A stretch of 64,000 bases of DNA from Maribacter sp. PR1 (GCF_028464145.1 NZ_JAQPCG010000002.1:1-64000); one strand, 5' to 3'. Shown: positions 1 to 9,833, counted from the stretch's first letter. The notes: generated from the letters alone by a model not told the origin. Made by a program: numbers and translations.

Positions 1-3000
1 GATTCCGTTTGCCAAAAGTTCCAGTTCAATCTCGTCAGAAAAGCCATTAAGGTCCACTTCAAAGGTCTCCGGGGCTCCCGACGATACAACTTCGAAATAG
101 GCCGTGTTCTCACAGGCAACTCCATTAGTTGTCTGGCTGACCGTCAAGGAATAATCCCCAAGAGCAGTTATATCCAAGGTTGGCTGGTTTCCTATCTCAT
201 TACCGTTTTCATCACTCCAACTGTAGCTTTCAAAAACACCCCCGTCAATGACCAAGTCCGGACTATCAGGACAAATGACATAGCGTTCTTCCATGTTCAT
301 TTGCGGCAATGGATTTACAATCAGGTTGAAACTGGATACGTCAAAACAACTTTCCAAATCAGTGTGCTGAACACGTGCCCACAGGGTTTCATTCAGGTTG
401 GTATTTTGATAATCGGCCTTTGAAAGGGGCGACAAATTGTTTAGGGCATCATTCGCGGAGCTATGATAGCTGACATCGTAAAACAAAGGGTCCTGACCGT
501 TCAATACCTCATCGTCCTTTTGGGAAAGGTCGAAAAAGTAACTACCCGTTTCGTCGGAATCACAGATGATGATATCCGATGCCGTATAGGCCGTTGGCGT
601 ATCAAATACCTTTACCTGAAAGAAACCCAGGTTGTAGCACTGTGAATTATTGGTATTCTCCAATCGGAAATGGATGGTCTGGGGATTACTCGTATTTTGA
701 TAATTCCCAGTAATTGGGTTTTGTGAATTTTCTGCATCGACTTGAGAAGTATAAAAAGAAATATTTGTACCCGAAGCTCCGTTCAAAATTTCATTTTCTT
801 TTTCGGCTAGGTCGAACAAAAAGAATCCATCATTGTTATCGTCACACACCTGCCAATCGGTAACCGAGGGTACTACAGGGGTATCATAAATAATCAAATC
901 AAAAGAGGTAGTATCATAACAACTGATATCGGAGGCATTCTCCACACGAACAAATACAGTGCTTTGATAGACAGTGCTTGAATAGGTATTGGTGTTCAAT
1001 GGGTTTGTGCCCGCATCCGCATCGCCCTGTGATCCGTGATAGCTGATATTCAAACTGTTTGGGTTTTGGGTACCGATAATTTCCACTTCCGTCTGACTTA
1101 GGTCGAAAACGGCTTCCCCATCATTGTTGTCATCACAAAGGGACAGGTCGGTCGGTCGGTTGGCAACGACTCCGGGAATCACTTCGATCATGAAGCTACC
1201 CGTTCGGTAACAGTCCGTATGGGTACTGTTCTGGAAGCGGATAAAAACCTCCTCCGCAGCTACCGTATTGGTATAGTTTACAGGCAATGGATTTGTCCCA
1301 GTATCGGCATCGGCCTGTGAGGCGAAATACAGGATTTCGAACTTTGTTTCGTCCTGACCATTGAAAATCTCCGCGTTCTTTTGGGAAAGGTCAAAAGTGA
1401 AAAGTCCGTCCGTATCGTCATCGCAGACCGTCCAATCGGTAATCGCGGGTACGTTAGGTGCTTCCCGGGCAATAATGTTGAACTGGGTGGTGTCATAGCA
1501 CTGTCCGTTACTTCTATTTGATACACGTATAAAAACAGGTGTTGTTCCATAATCAAAGGAATGAATGGCTTCCAAGGCATTGACATTGCTGTCCGCATCG
1601 GCCTGGGTCAAAAAATAGGCTACGCTAAAATCGTTCGAGTCTTGGGTACCCAAAACCGTCCTATCAAAAGAAGGCATGTCCAAATTATAACTTCCGTAGG
1701 AGGTGCATCCTATCAAATCCGTAGGCGTATTGGCCACAGGTGTTTCATAAATCGTAATGTCCTTAGTCTCGGTTTTTGTATCGGTGGCCGTATTCGCCGT
1801 AACATTTACGGTATACGTTCCGGGAGTTGCATAAATATGTACCGGTTCTTCATCCGTGGAGGTGTTTCCGTCCCCAAAATCCCAAGTAATCGAAGTAATG
1901 GGGCCTGAAGTCTGTACTGAAAATTCCGTACCCTCTCCCAGACAGAAATTTTGTGCCTCTATGCCTACATAAAAGAAACTGGTGATAAAAGGAGGTAAAC
2001 CCAACATACTTGTGGTACCGGCACCCAAATACACTCCCTCTTCCACCATATTACACCCTACCCCCAAAACCTCCGGATCGTTGACGACCATCAAAAAAGG
2101 CCTACCTAACCGGGCCACGTAGATTTTTCCGTCAATTCCCATTTGTATTGCCCCAGGAAAATCCGTATAATAATAGTCCGGGCTCAAATAATCTTGGGTC
2201 AACGTGGTACGGGAAGCCATAATGGTATTGCGGTCATAACTGCTTATGTCATACTGGTACACGCCACTGCGCGTACTAACGTACAATAAGTTGCCACTGG
2301 CAGAAAATTCAACACCATAAGCACGGTCGCGGTCATTTGTATCGTCAAAGGTTCCTTCCAAACTTAATGGGTCATAAACCAACCCAGTCGCAGTATCGAA
2401 CCTATACATCTCCAATTTACCATCTTGGCCATAGGCAGATGCCAACATACTTCCATCTTGGCTGGCTTTTATCTGTCCCACAAAAGAGTAGAATGTTGTT
2501 CCTAAAACAGGCATTGTGGAAACCACGGGAACCATATTGATGCCCGTATTATCTATTAAGTAGGCCAAAAATTGATTGGTATCGTCAGCACGGGTAATTA
2601 CCCAGATACTTTGCCCATCGGCATGTTCCACGGCGGTAATACGTTCGCTTATTGGGGTCCGTAACGGCACATTTTTTTCTGAAGTTACATCGCCCAGGCC
2701 GCCATTGAGCGTCATATCCACCACATTATAGGTGAGGCCATCGGGTCCATATTCATTATCAATGACAAAAACGTAGAACAAATTGGGGTCACCGGGATGG
2801 GGTACGATCATACCGGACTGTGAGGAAGAAGGGTCCCCCAACAATCCCGTACCATTGGGCATGGTATTATGGTTTCGATCCCAAATAGAAATACCATCTG
2901 TATAGAACAAGAGATTGCCCACATTATCCGAAATGGTAGCACACCCTTCACGTGTATAGATCTGCCCATCCACCAAGGGTACCGGGGTACCGGATCTGAA

Positions 3001-3150
3001 ATCCAGACCGGCATTCCTACCAAAGTACCAGATAGCGGCTTCTTGTTGGGCAATTGAAAAATAACCAAGGAAAAGAACTAAAAACGTAAGATAGATTTGG
3101 CGGATCAAAGTAGGTCTGGTTTCATGTTTAGGACTGTAAAATATGGCCAT
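1..3150 (-). CDS. T9SS-exported multidomain surface protein, C-terminus cut by window edge
   Basis: The frame is open from an ATG at 3150 to the window edge, giving 1050 residues with the C-terminus missing. An N-terminal signal peptide (residues about 12-35, ending ...FSIAQQ) is followed by a propeller-like region (about 36-390) with WYFGRNAGLDF and GKIYVARLG, typical of flavobacterial exported proteins. A PKD domain (about 400-470) carries WDFGDG near residue 423. Five tandem repeats of about 95 residues then follow, with a CDDDxDGxFxFDLSQK core near residues 478, 575, 673, 768 and 860 (first copy divergent). Proteins of this build usually end in a type B T9SS sorting domain (CHU_C), which would lie outside the window. 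The role is probably a secreted or surface adhesin; the ligand is unknown. A short intergenic space separates it from the divergent reductase gene. Confidence 0.85.
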   Translation of the reverse strand, partial: MAIFYSPKHETRPTLIRQIYLTFLVLFLGYFSIAQQEAAIWYFGRNAGLDFRSGTPVPLVDGQIYTREGCATISDNVGNLLFYTDGISIWDRNHNTMPNGTGLLGDPSSSQSGMIVPHPGDPNLFYVFVIDNEYGPDGLTYNVVDMTLNGGLGDVTSEKNVPLRTPISERITAVEHADGQSIWVITRADDTNQFLAYLIDNTGINMVPVVSTMPVLGTTFYSFVGQIKASQDGSMLASAYGQDGKLEMYRFDTATGLVYDPLSLEGTFDDTNDRDRAYGVEFSASGNLLYVSTRSGVYQYDISSYDRNTIMASRTTLTQDYLSPDYYYTDFPGAIQMGIDGKIYVARLGRPFLMVVNDPEVLGVGCNMVEEGVYLGAGTTSMLGLPPFITSFFYVGIEAQNFCLGEGTEFSVQTSGPITSITWDFGDGNTSTDEEPVHIYATPGTYTVNVTANTATDTKTETKDITIYETPVANTPTDLIGCTSYGSYNLDMPSFDRTVLGTQDSNDFSVAYFLTQADADSNVNALEAIHSFDYGTTPVFIRVSNRSNGQCYDTTQFNIIAREAPNVPAITDWTVCDDDTDGLFTFDLSQKNAEIFNGQDETKFEILYFASQADADTGTNPLPVNYTNTVAAEEVFIRFQNSTHTDCYRTGSFMIEVIPGVVANRPTDLSLCDDNNDGEAVFDLSQTEVEIIGTQNPNSLNISYHGSQGDADAGTNPLNTNTYSSTVYQSTVFVRVENASDISCYDTTSFDLIIYDTPVVPSVTDWQVCDDNNDGFFLFDLAEKENEILNGASGTNISFYTSQVDAENSQNPITGNYQNTSNPQTIHFRLENTNNSQCYNLGFFQVKVFDTPTAYTASDIIICDSDETGSYFFDLSQKDDEVLNGQDPLFYDVSYHSSANDALNNLSPLSKADYQNTNLNETLWARVQHTDLESCFDVSSFNLIVNPLPQMNMEERYVICPDSPDLVIDGGVFESYSWSDENGNEIGNQPTLDITALGDYSLTVSQTTNGVACENTAYFEVVSSGAPETFEVDLNGFSDEIELELLANGI

Positions 3151-3324
3151 TTATCCTATTGACATACTTCCTACTATAAAACGTAGGAAAAAACGGTAAA
3201 AGGAGCGCATCGATTTAATTGAATAAAACTTACTTTGCATAGATATTTTCATTTGTAACTATTACTACTTAGTCATAAGTGCTGATTTTTTCCTTTTCCC
3301 ATTTCATATACTTCCTTCTTTCCT

Positions 3325-3332
3325 TAATTTTG
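3325..3332 (+). promoter_or_regulatory. -7 box for the reductase gene
   Basis: TAATTTTG matches the Bacteroidota -7 consensus TAnnTTTG and lies 25 bases before the ATG at 3358. No convincing TTTG -33 element was seen at the usual distance. Confidence 0.45.
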
Positions 3333-3357
3333 CATTCTATTTCTAGATTGGATACTT

Positions 3358-4407
3358 ATGTCAAATTTTTACGCGTTAACCGTTAAAAACATAAAAAAAC
3401 TAACCCCCAATTCCGTGGCGGTCACTTTTGAGGTCCCGAAGGATTTGGTCCAGACTTTTTTATTCACGGCCGGGCAATACATCACTATAAAAAAAGAAAT
3501 TAAGGGAAAGGAATTACGTAGAGCATATTCTATCAGTTCCTCGCCCAAGAAAGACCATATTACAATTGGCATCAAGAAAGTAGATAATGGTGGATTCTCC
3601 CATTACGCCAATACCAAACTACAAGTTGGCGACACCTTGGATGTTATGCCCCCTGAAGGTCGGTTTTCATTTAAACCCACGGATAACCCACAACATGTAG
3701 CGGCCTTTGCAGCAGGTAGCGGTATTACCCCTATCATGAGCATTGCCAAGTCCGTACTGGATGGAAACCCGAAAAATACCTTTGTACTGGTCTATGGTAA
3801 CAAATCCTATGAGGAAACCATGTTCTATACGGATTTGGTAAAATTGGAATTAGATTATACCAATAGGTTTTTTATTTATTTCATTAATAGTCAAACGCGC
3901 GAGGATAAAGCGCTGTTTGGACGTATAGACACCTCTACGGTCAATTACGCGCTGAAGAACAAACATGCCAAAACGGATTTTGATGGATATTACCTTTGCG
4001 GGCCTCAACAAATGATAGAAAACGTAAAGGATACACTCTTGGATAATGATATTCCTGAGGACCATATCCATTTTGAACTTTTTACCGCCACCGAGATTAA
4101 GGATGAGATGCCAAAATTACCCGATGGACAAACCGCATTGAGCGTTATGTTGGATGACGAAGAGTTCCAGCTGACCATGGACAAGAAAACGACGGTGTTA
4201 GATGCGGTTTTGAAAGAAAATATCGATGCTCCATACTCCTGCCAGGGAGGGGTATGCAGTAGTTGCATTGCGAGAATAAAAGAAGGAAAGGCAGAAATGG
4301 CGGCCAATCAAATTCTTACGGATAGTGAAATTGAAGAAGGTTTCGTACTTACCTGTCAGGCCCATCCCACAACGCCTACCCTTAAAGTGGATTATGACGA
4401 CGTTTAA
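3358..4407 (+). CDS. FAD/NAD(P)H-dependent ferredoxin-type oxidoreductase (PaaE/HmpA-like)
   Basis: A 349-residue soluble electron-transfer protein. The order is an FAD-binding barrel (about 1-105, with flavin motif RAYSISSS), an NAD(P)-binding domain (about 110-240, with GSGITPIMSI) and a C-terminal plant-type 2Fe-2S domain (about 260-349, with CxxxxCxxC in YSCQGGVCSSC and a fourth Cys in LTCQAHP). This is the architecture of PaaE, the reductase of the phenylacetyl-CoA epoxidase, and of related flavodoxin/ferredoxin reductases. No paaABCD genes are nearby, so it more likely serves another oxygenase or desaturase, a common situation in Flavobacteriaceae. It is preceded by a TAnnTTTG box. The partner enzyme cannot be told from the sequence. 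Confidence 0.85.
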   Translation: MSNFYALTVKNIKKLTPNSVAVTFEVPKDLVQTFLFTAGQYITIKKEIKGKELRRAYSISSSPKKDHITIGIKKVDNGGFSHYANTKLQVGDTLDVMPPEGRFSFKPTDNPQHVAAFAAGSGITPIMSIAKSVLDGNPKNTFVLVYGNKSYEETMFYTDLVKLELDYTNRFFIYFINSQTREDKALFGRIDTSTVNYALKNKHAKTDFDGYYLCGPQQMIENVKDTLLDNDIPEDHIHFELFTATEIKDEMPKLPDGQTALSVMLDDEEFQLTMDKKTTVLDAVLKENIDAPYSCQGGVCSSCIARIKEGKAEMAANQILTDSEIEEGFVLTCQAHPTTPTLKVDYDDV

Positions 4408-4532
4408 TGCACCTGCACTTTACTTTTTCTTGTAACATATGCCGCTTAGAAGTAATAACATTCCCAAATTATTGAATTGGGCTAATTTGACGTAGTCCTT
4501 GCGTTACCTTTAGTCAATTTCTAACTTTAGAT

Positions 4533-6377
4533 ATGACTTGGGAAATTATTACCGTTTTTCTAATCATCGGCGCAGTGATTGTTCTATTTGCGTTCGATAT
4601 CTTCCCCATGGACAAAATCTCTTTTTTTATTATTGGGGCGCTTTTGTTATCGGGATTGGTGAGTCCGGAAGAAGCGGTTAGCGGATTTTCAAATAAGGCG
4701 GTAATTACTATACTCTGTTTAATGATTTTGGCCATTGGCCTGGAAGAGAACGGCGTAATCTCATGGTTTGCCAAAGGCTTGAAGGTTTTAAAAAATTGGC
4801 CTGCGGTTTTAGTAATGATTGTCATCATGATGCTGTCGGGTGGGATTTCTGCCTTTATCAGCTCCACCGCCGTAGTCATCGTATTCATTAAAATTGTAGC
4901 AGAGTTAAAGGCAAAATACGGTTTACTTCCCGGTAAACTACTGTTGCCCATTTCTTTCGCCAGTATCCTAGGGGGCAGTTGTACGCTAATGGGTACTTCT
5001 ACCAACTTAATTGTGAACAACATTTTTAGTCGCTATACGGATGATAAGCTGGGCTTTTTTGAATTTTCGCTAATGGGACTTGCCTTTTTAGGCACATCGA
5101 TACTGATTATTGTTCTGTTTTATAGCTTTTTACCCAAGGGAAAAGGAGAACAACTTTCTGAAAAATACAATCTAAACAAGTATATCTTGACGTTAAAAGT
5201 GAATCCGGATTCCCCGCTTGTAGGAATACCTCTAGAGAAATCCTTTATGTTCAAAGATCCCGAAATCACGGTATTGCGAATAACCCACAACAATCTTGAA
5301 GAAAATATATTAAATCCAAAGTTGAAAATCAGGATCGGTGACGTTATCCTTTTGCATTGCAGCCTTGAAAATCTCCAAAAAATGAGGGCAGAAGGTTACT
5401 TTGACCTTGAAATCGACGAAACTACCACAAGTACGTTTTCCAAAGGTACATCCGTAGAAAAAGTGGACAGGGAAGAAGGGGAAGATGACTCGAAGGAAAA
5501 AGTTGAGACTGTTCTTTTGGAATTACTTTTATTACCCGGGTCTCGGTTTTTAGGGAAAACACTTACCTCCCTTAAAAAAATGATTGTGCCCCGTGCCATT
5601 CCCATCGCCATAAATAAAAGAAAGCCCTTGACCAATCTTAAAAGCCGCCTACATTTAGATGACAAAACCATTACCAAACTCAAGGTCGGGGATAGATTAC
5701 TGATTCAAACCTCGGCCTCCTTTATACCCAATTTTGAAAACAGTAATAACCTTGCCGTCCTAAACCAATTTGATGGCGGCATGCCATCCACGCCCTATAA
5801 AAGAAATCTCTCCCTAATTATTTTGCTTGTGACCATATTATTGGCAGCTACAGGCGTACTTGAAATCATGCCCAGTGTTGTTTTAGGAACCTTGACCATG
5901 CTTTTGTTCAAATGTATTGAACTGAACAATATCTATGAGAAAATAAATTGGCAGATTATCTTTCTATTGGCAGGTATGATTCCCTTGGGCGTGGCCATGA
6001 CCAATGCCGGTGCGGACCTATGGCTAACGCAAGAATTGCTTAATCTTCTGGAGGGTCAAAAACCTATTATCATTATTGGTGTATTATTCCTAACGACCAT
6101 GCTATTCAGTGCCGTGGTCTCAAACAATGCTACTGCAATCATCATGGCACCTATAGCGATATCGCTTGCCAATGGATTGGCTTTGGATGTAAAGCCCTTT
6201 ATTCTTTGTGTCATGTTTGCCGCAAACTTCAGTTTTTTTACTCCGTTAGGATACCAAACCAATGCTTTGGTCTATAGTATGGGCATCTATAAGTTTAAAC
6301 ACTTCCTAATCTTGGGTGGGGTTATTTCCTTTGTATTGTTGATCCTGGGTACCCTGTTGTTAAGTACTATGTTATAA
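4533..6377 (+). CDS. SLC13-family anion/sodium permease with two TrkA-C domains
   Basis: A 614-residue inner-membrane transporter. Hydrophobic segments occupy roughly residues 1-205 and 425-614. The central soluble part holds two TrkA-C (RCK-C) type regulatory domains (about 210-290 and 325-405, each with a VGIPLEKS- or PGSRFLGKTL-like start and a IGDVILLH/VGDRLLIQ end). The motif GTSTNLIVNN in the first half and SNNATAIIMAPIA in the second are the paired substrate-loop motifs of the divalent anion:sodium symporter family. Likely substrates are sulfate or dicarboxylates, not resolvable here. Two TAnnTTTA-like boxes (4505 and 4522) precede the start, so the promoter is ambiguous. The gene converges on the patatin gene with only 13 bases between the stops. 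Confidence 0.85.
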   Translation: MTWEIITVFLIIGAVIVLFAFDIFPMDKISFFIIGALLLSGLVSPEEAVSGFSNKAVITILCLMILAIGLEENGVISWFAKGLKVLKNWPAVLVMIVIMMLSGGISAFISSTAVVIVFIKIVAELKAKYGLLPGKLLLPISFASILGGSCTLMGTSTNLIVNNIFSRYTDDKLGFFEFSLMGLAFLGTSILIIVLFYSFLPKGKGEQLSEKYNLNKYILTLKVNPDSPLVGIPLEKSFMFKDPEITVLRITHNNLEENILNPKLKIRIGDVILLHCSLENLQKMRAEGYFDLEIDETTTSTFSKGTSVEKVDREEGEDDSKEKVETVLLELLLLPGSRFLGKTLTSLKKMIVPRAIPIAINKRKPLTNLKSRLHLDDKTITKLKVGDRLLIQTSASFIPNFENSNNLAVLNQFDGGMPSTPYKRNLSLIILLVTILLAATGVLEIMPSVVLGTLTMLLFKCIELNNIYEKINWQIIFLLAGMIPLGVAMTNAGADLWLTQELLNLLEGQKPIIIIGVLFLTTMLFSAVVSNNATAIIMAPIAISLANGLALDVKPFILCVMFAANFSFFTPLGYQTNALVYSMGIYKFKHFLILGGVISFVLLILGTLLLSTML

Positions 6378-6390
6378 AAGGCATGCTTAA

Positions 6391-7215
6391 TCAGGACAAA
6401 AGCTTCTCGAATTGCTTGCTAGCACTTTCATACCCAATAGCATAGGCTTTTTCAATTCCTTTTCGGTCTAGAATACCTATATGTTCCAAGGATTTTGGTT
6501 CTATGACCAAATCACAGCTTTTTATTTTATCCCTGTTGATGGCATAAATCATCAAACCGGTCACTCTACCCGTGAGTTGTATGGAATTTGTGAGATTCTT
6601 TTTATTCAATTCCGATACAATGGAAACATTGCTCCCAATAATATAGTCTACCTTATCCTTAATGGGCTCCAAGGGAAAATTATTCATGATACCCCCATCC
6701 GCATATAAACTCCCCTTATAATTCACAGGGCTAAAAACAGGTGGTAAAGCTGCAGAGGCCAATAGCGGTTTTATGAGCTCCCCTGTATTTATACATAATT
6801 CCTCCCCCTTTTCCAGATTGGTGGCGACGACATAAAGTTGTTTTTTTAAATCTTCAAATGTGTTATGTGGGAAATAGGCTTTGAATATATCTTCATACCT
6901 ATCGGTATCTAAAAAACCGGCCTTACCAATCGATAAAAAATTGTATTTAAATAGTGGTGTTTCCTTAAAGAAACGAAGCATGTCCATAATTGGCGTTTCG
7001 TTAGCGTACAATGCCCCCACCAGCGCACCAACGCTGCTCCCTGCTACGACTGCCGCTTCCAAATCAAACTCCATCATGGCTTTTATGACACCAATGTGGG
7101 CCATACCACGGACGCCTCCCCCTGAGAGGACCAATCCAATTTTATTTGATTTCAGTGAATTGCTATCATTCATTTGCTCCAATAAAAATGCCGTATAAAG
7201 CTTTTGCTGCTCCAT
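6391..7215 (-). CDS. Patatin-like phospholipase (RssA type)
   Basis: A 274-residue predicted lipid acyl hydrolase. It has the glycine-rich oxyanion loop SGGGVRGMAHIGV (about 31-43), the nucleophile elbow GSSVG with Ser61, and the dyad Asp in YADGGIMNN (Asp173). Length and motif order match the stand-alone cytoplasmic RssA/YlbK-like family rather than outer-membrane PlpD proteins, since no beta-barrel follows. It lies 28 bases after the HtrA gene in the same direction and is probably co-transcribed, suggesting a link to envelope stress or membrane lipid turnover (inference). An alternative start at Met15 (7173) would begin just before the domain. Confidence 0.85.
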   Translation of the reverse strand: MEQQKLYTAFLLEQMNDSNSLKSNKIGLVLSGGGVRGMAHIGVIKAMMEFDLEAAVVAGSSVGALVGALYANETPIMDMLRFFKETPLFKYNFLSIGKAGFLDTDRYEDIFKAYFPHNTFEDLKKQLYVVATNLEKGEELCINTGELIKPLLASAALPPVFSPVNYKGSLYADGGIMNNFPLEPIKDKVDYIIGSNVSIVSELNKKNLTNSIQLTGRVTGLMIYAINRDKIKSCDLVIEPKSLEHIGILDRKGIEKAYAIGYESASKQFEKLLS

Positions 7216-7243
7216 ACGGCATTAAAATTAACCAAATACTCCC

Positions 7244-8761
7244 TTATGATTCTAATCCAAAAGCATAATAATATTTAGTTCCATCTTCATAAACACCCTC
7301 CAGCATAACGCCTCCTTTTTTGTTTTCAAGGATATTGGCCACATCTTCAACATCCTTTACGCGTTGCCCATCAATATGGGTAATAATAAAGCCTTCGCGC
7401 ATCTGCGTCTCACTTTTGATCTTACCAGGATATAACTTGCTTACCTGCACGCCACCATCCAAATTCAGTTTCTCGGCCAAATTTTTATCCAAGGTTTCAA
7501 AATCCGCACCCAAAACATTAAATACTTCTTTTTTCTCCTTTTTAACGATGCCAAATCCACCTTCCGAATTCATAAGGGTTACCTTAAACTCCTTCTCCTT
7601 ACCACCTCTATTTACCAAAAGTGTTACTTCATCGCCAGGTCTCTTACCCGCGATAATTTCCTGAAGCCTGGGAGAGGTGTGGGTCTCTATACCATTCACT
7701 TCTAATATAATGTCTCCAGCTTCTATTCCTGCCTTGTCAGCAGCACTTGCCTCACCAACTTGCTCAACCCAAACACCACTTGCAAAGTCAACATCCTTTT
7801 CTTTGGCTAAATTACTATCCATGGTACGAATACTTACGCCCAACATACCACGCTGTACATTACCGTATTTTAAAAGATCTTCTACCACTTTGGTAACAAT
7901 ATTACTAGGAACTGCAAATCCGTAACCGGTGTACGTACCGGTTCTACTGGCAATAGCCGTATTGATACCAACCAGATTACCATCTAAGTTCACTAAGGCA
8001 CCTCCACTATTCCCAGGATTGATGGCAGCATCGGTCTGTATAAAGCTCTCCACAGCAAATTGTTCTTTATTAATGTTTATACTACGTGCCTTGGCACTTA
8101 CGATTCCTGCTGTGACCGTAGAGTTTAAACCCAATGGGTTTCCTACTGCCAAAACCCATTCACCCACCTCTACATCATCTGAATTTACGAGGGACATGGT
8201 ACTTAGATTATCCGCATCAATCTGTAGCAAAGCCAAATCTGTTGTAGGATCGGTTCCGATTACGGTAGCTTTATAGGATTCATTGTCGTACAGAGTAACC
8301 TCAACCTCATCCGCGTTGTCGATTACGTGATTATTCGTAATGATATATCCCTTGTCATTAATAATAACACCAGAACCTGTCCCAACCCTAGGTCTGGATT
8401 GCATCCCTTCAGGAGTTTGACCTTTGAACATGTCGCCAAAAAACTCTTTAAAAGGATCAGGTAGTTCCCTTGCACCCTGATTTCCATATTCAGGAGACGA
8501 CTGGGTAGACTTAATATGGACAACGGCATCCAATACTTTTTTTGAGGTGTCCGTAAAATCCAAAGGCCTTATATTACCCTCATCATCTGCAGTGTACAAG
8601 ACATTTTTTCCTGAGACAGTTTCTACCGTGGTTACGCCATTAATTTCTTCTTTTTGGTTTAATTTGTTAATACCTATTACCCCAAGACTAACAGCAAGGG
8701 CTATTGCGGCAGAAAAGAAGTAAACCTTAAAACTTCCTTTGCTTGATTTGTTTGTATCCAT
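7244..8761 (-). CDS. htrA: HtrA/Deg-type periplasmic serine protease with two PDZ domains
   Basis: A 505-residue Do-like protease and chaperone acting in the periplasm on misfolded envelope proteins. A membrane anchor or signal (about 10-33) is followed by a trypsin-like domain with catalytic His145 (TNNHVID), Asp175 (TDLALLQI) and Ser252 (NPGNSGGAL), then PDZ1 (about 300-395, GMLGVSI) and a degenerate PDZ2 (about 405-505). It is first in a probable two-gene unit with the patatin gene. The upstream region carries a near match to a sigma-54 promoter (8796-8812), which would fit stress-controlled expression. The DegP versus DegQ subtype cannot be decided from sequence alone. Confidence 0.92.
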   Translation of the reverse strand: MDTNKSSKGSFKVYFFSAAIALAVSLGVIGINKLNQKEEINGVTTVETVSGKNVLYTADDEGNIRPLDFTDTSKKVLDAVVHIKSTQSSPEYGNQGARELPDPFKEFFGDMFKGQTPEGMQSRPRVGTGSGVIINDKGYIITNNHVIDNADEVEVTLYDNESYKATVIGTDPTTDLALLQIDADNLSTMSLVNSDDVEVGEWVLAVGNPLGLNSTVTAGIVSAKARSININKEQFAVESFIQTDAAINPGNSGGALVNLDGNLVGINTAIASRTGTYTGYGFAVPSNIVTKVVEDLLKYGNVQRGMLGVSIRTMDSNLAKEKDVDFASGVWVEQVGEASAADKAGIEAGDIILEVNGIETHTSPRLQEIIAGKRPGDEVTLLVNRGGKEKEFKVTLMNSEGGFGIVKKEKKEVFNVLGADFETLDKNLAEKLNLDGGVQVSKLYPGKIKSETQMREGFIITHIDGQRVKDVEDVANILENKKGGVMLEGVYEDGTKYYYAFGLES

Positions 8762-8795
8762 TTTTAATATTGTTTTTGTTTTACACCCTTCTTAA

Positions 8796-8812
8796 TGTCA
8801 ATACCCGTGCCA
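8796..8812 (-). promoter_or_regulatory. Sigma-54-like -24/-12 element upstream of htrA
   Basis: On the minus strand TGGCACGGGTATTGACA matches TGGCACG-N4-TTGC with the usual 10-base GG to G(C) spacing, except that the -12 GC is GA. It lies 35 bases before the htrA start, giving a predicted leader of about 25 bases. No TAnnTTTG box was found for htrA. Tentative, because the -12 C is normally important. Confidence 0.35.
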
Positions 8813-9142
8813 CTTGAAGCCTATCTAATGCTAAATATTTTTTAAAATTTCATAGTTTTTTAAGTGTTTTTTTAGACTTACCAGTCTGTTATCATCAAAA
8901 AACTTCCGGAATATTGAAAGGAATGTGCATTTTAACGACTTTTTCTTTGAGGATATGGTGTGACTATAAATTAGTCGAATCATTTTGAAGCGAACTAACA
9001 GACTTCCCGGTCGGTTTCTGTCATTTTGAATTATTAGTGGTTATTCCTTACTCCTTTTTTGATAAAATATATTAGGTCTTAAAACCTTTGCGATATTTTA
9101 TCGTATGTTTAAATAGTATTAAGAATATTAATGTCGTTTTGA
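8813..9142. other. Intergenic region without a recognisable gene
   Basis: About 330 AT-rich bases between the divergent htrA and the DUF2064-family glycosyltransferase gene. I see no ORF, RNA gene or strong hairpin. It must hold the promoter of the downstream six-gene locus; TATGTTTA near 9102 is a weak -7 candidate. Confidence 0.5.
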
Positions 9143-9823
9143 ATGCGAAGTACCGCTGTCCTTATTTTTGCCAACTCCTCTGAGGAAGAATTACAATATA
9201 AGCCCATACAACATGGAGAGGTGCTTTTTGATGCCTTAACGAAACAAACCCTGAAAAAAGTTGAAAAAACCTCCTTATCCTATTTCCATATAACAGAAGA
9301 GCAACAAGAAGGAAGTTCATTTGGGGAACGTTTTACCAATGCCATCCAAAATGTTTTTGATCTGGGGTTTGAGAAGGTTATTACTATTGGCAACGATACT
9401 CCACACTTACGCTCAAAAGATATAAGGAACGCTGCAGCAGCCCTTATTTCAGGAAAAACGGTAATTGGCCCTTCCCTTGATGGAGGATTCTATTTAATGG
9501 GAATTCATAGGGATAATTTTGACCCTGACCATTTTGTAAATTTACCATGGCAACAAATTGGGCTATACAACGCATTGCTGCAAAATCTTGAAAGGAAAAA
9601 TTGTACTATTTATAATCTGCCTGTACGGAGTGATATAGATGATTTTCAGGATATTAAAACATTATCCAATTACATTAAATCGTTGCCCGTTACAATTAGG
9701 GCCATTTTAAACGTATATCTTCGAATTGCAAATAGCATCTACCTCTTTGTAAAAGAATTTTACACTACATTTTATACTGAACTCCCTTCTAATAAGGGCT
9801 CCCCTTTGTTGTTTCAAGTCTAA
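9143..9823 (+). CDS. TIGR04282/DUF2064-family nucleotidyl-sugar-type transferase (arsenosugar-associated)
   Basis: A 226-residue GT-A-fold protein of the DUF2064 family, which RefSeq names (from memory) the TIGR04282 arsenosugar biosynthesis glycosyltransferase. Visible motifs are GNDTPHL (about 94-100), which supplies the metal/nucleotide region, and GPSLDGGFYLMG (about 113-124), the family signature, followed by DIDDFQDI. The body matches the usual length of about 200 residues, with an extra tail of about 25. It is first gene of a six-gene co-directional locus that ends with the ArsS-like radical SAM enzyme at 17126, 63 bases before the SusC gene. The family has been found repeatedly near ArsM/ArsS, but its acceptor is not established. 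Confidence 0.75.
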   Translation: MRSTAVLIFANSSEEELQYKPIQHGEVLFDALTKQTLKKVEKTSLSYFHITEEQQEGSSFGERFTNAIQNVFDLGFEKVITIGNDTPHLRSKDIRNAAAALISGKTVIGPSLDGGFYLMGIHRDNFDPDHFVNLPWQQIGLYNALLQNLERKNCTIYNLPVRSDIDDFQDIKTLSNYIKSLPVTIRAILNVYLRIANSIYLFVKEFYTTFYTELPSNKGSPLLFQV

Positions 9824-9833
9824 CTGAAAATCG

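Noticed and set aside
463-645. Short plus-strand frame near the window start
   Set aside because: It overlaps the real minus-strand gene, which reads as continuous protein with clear repeats.
1561-1908. Open frame of 115 codons on the plus strand
   Set aside because: It lies inside the repeat-bearing coding frame of the minus-strand exported protein and has no family features.
4470-4490. Possible hairpin CCCAA/TTGGG after the reductase gene
   Set aside because: The stem is only 5 bp with a mismatch and no T-run, so it does not support a terminator.
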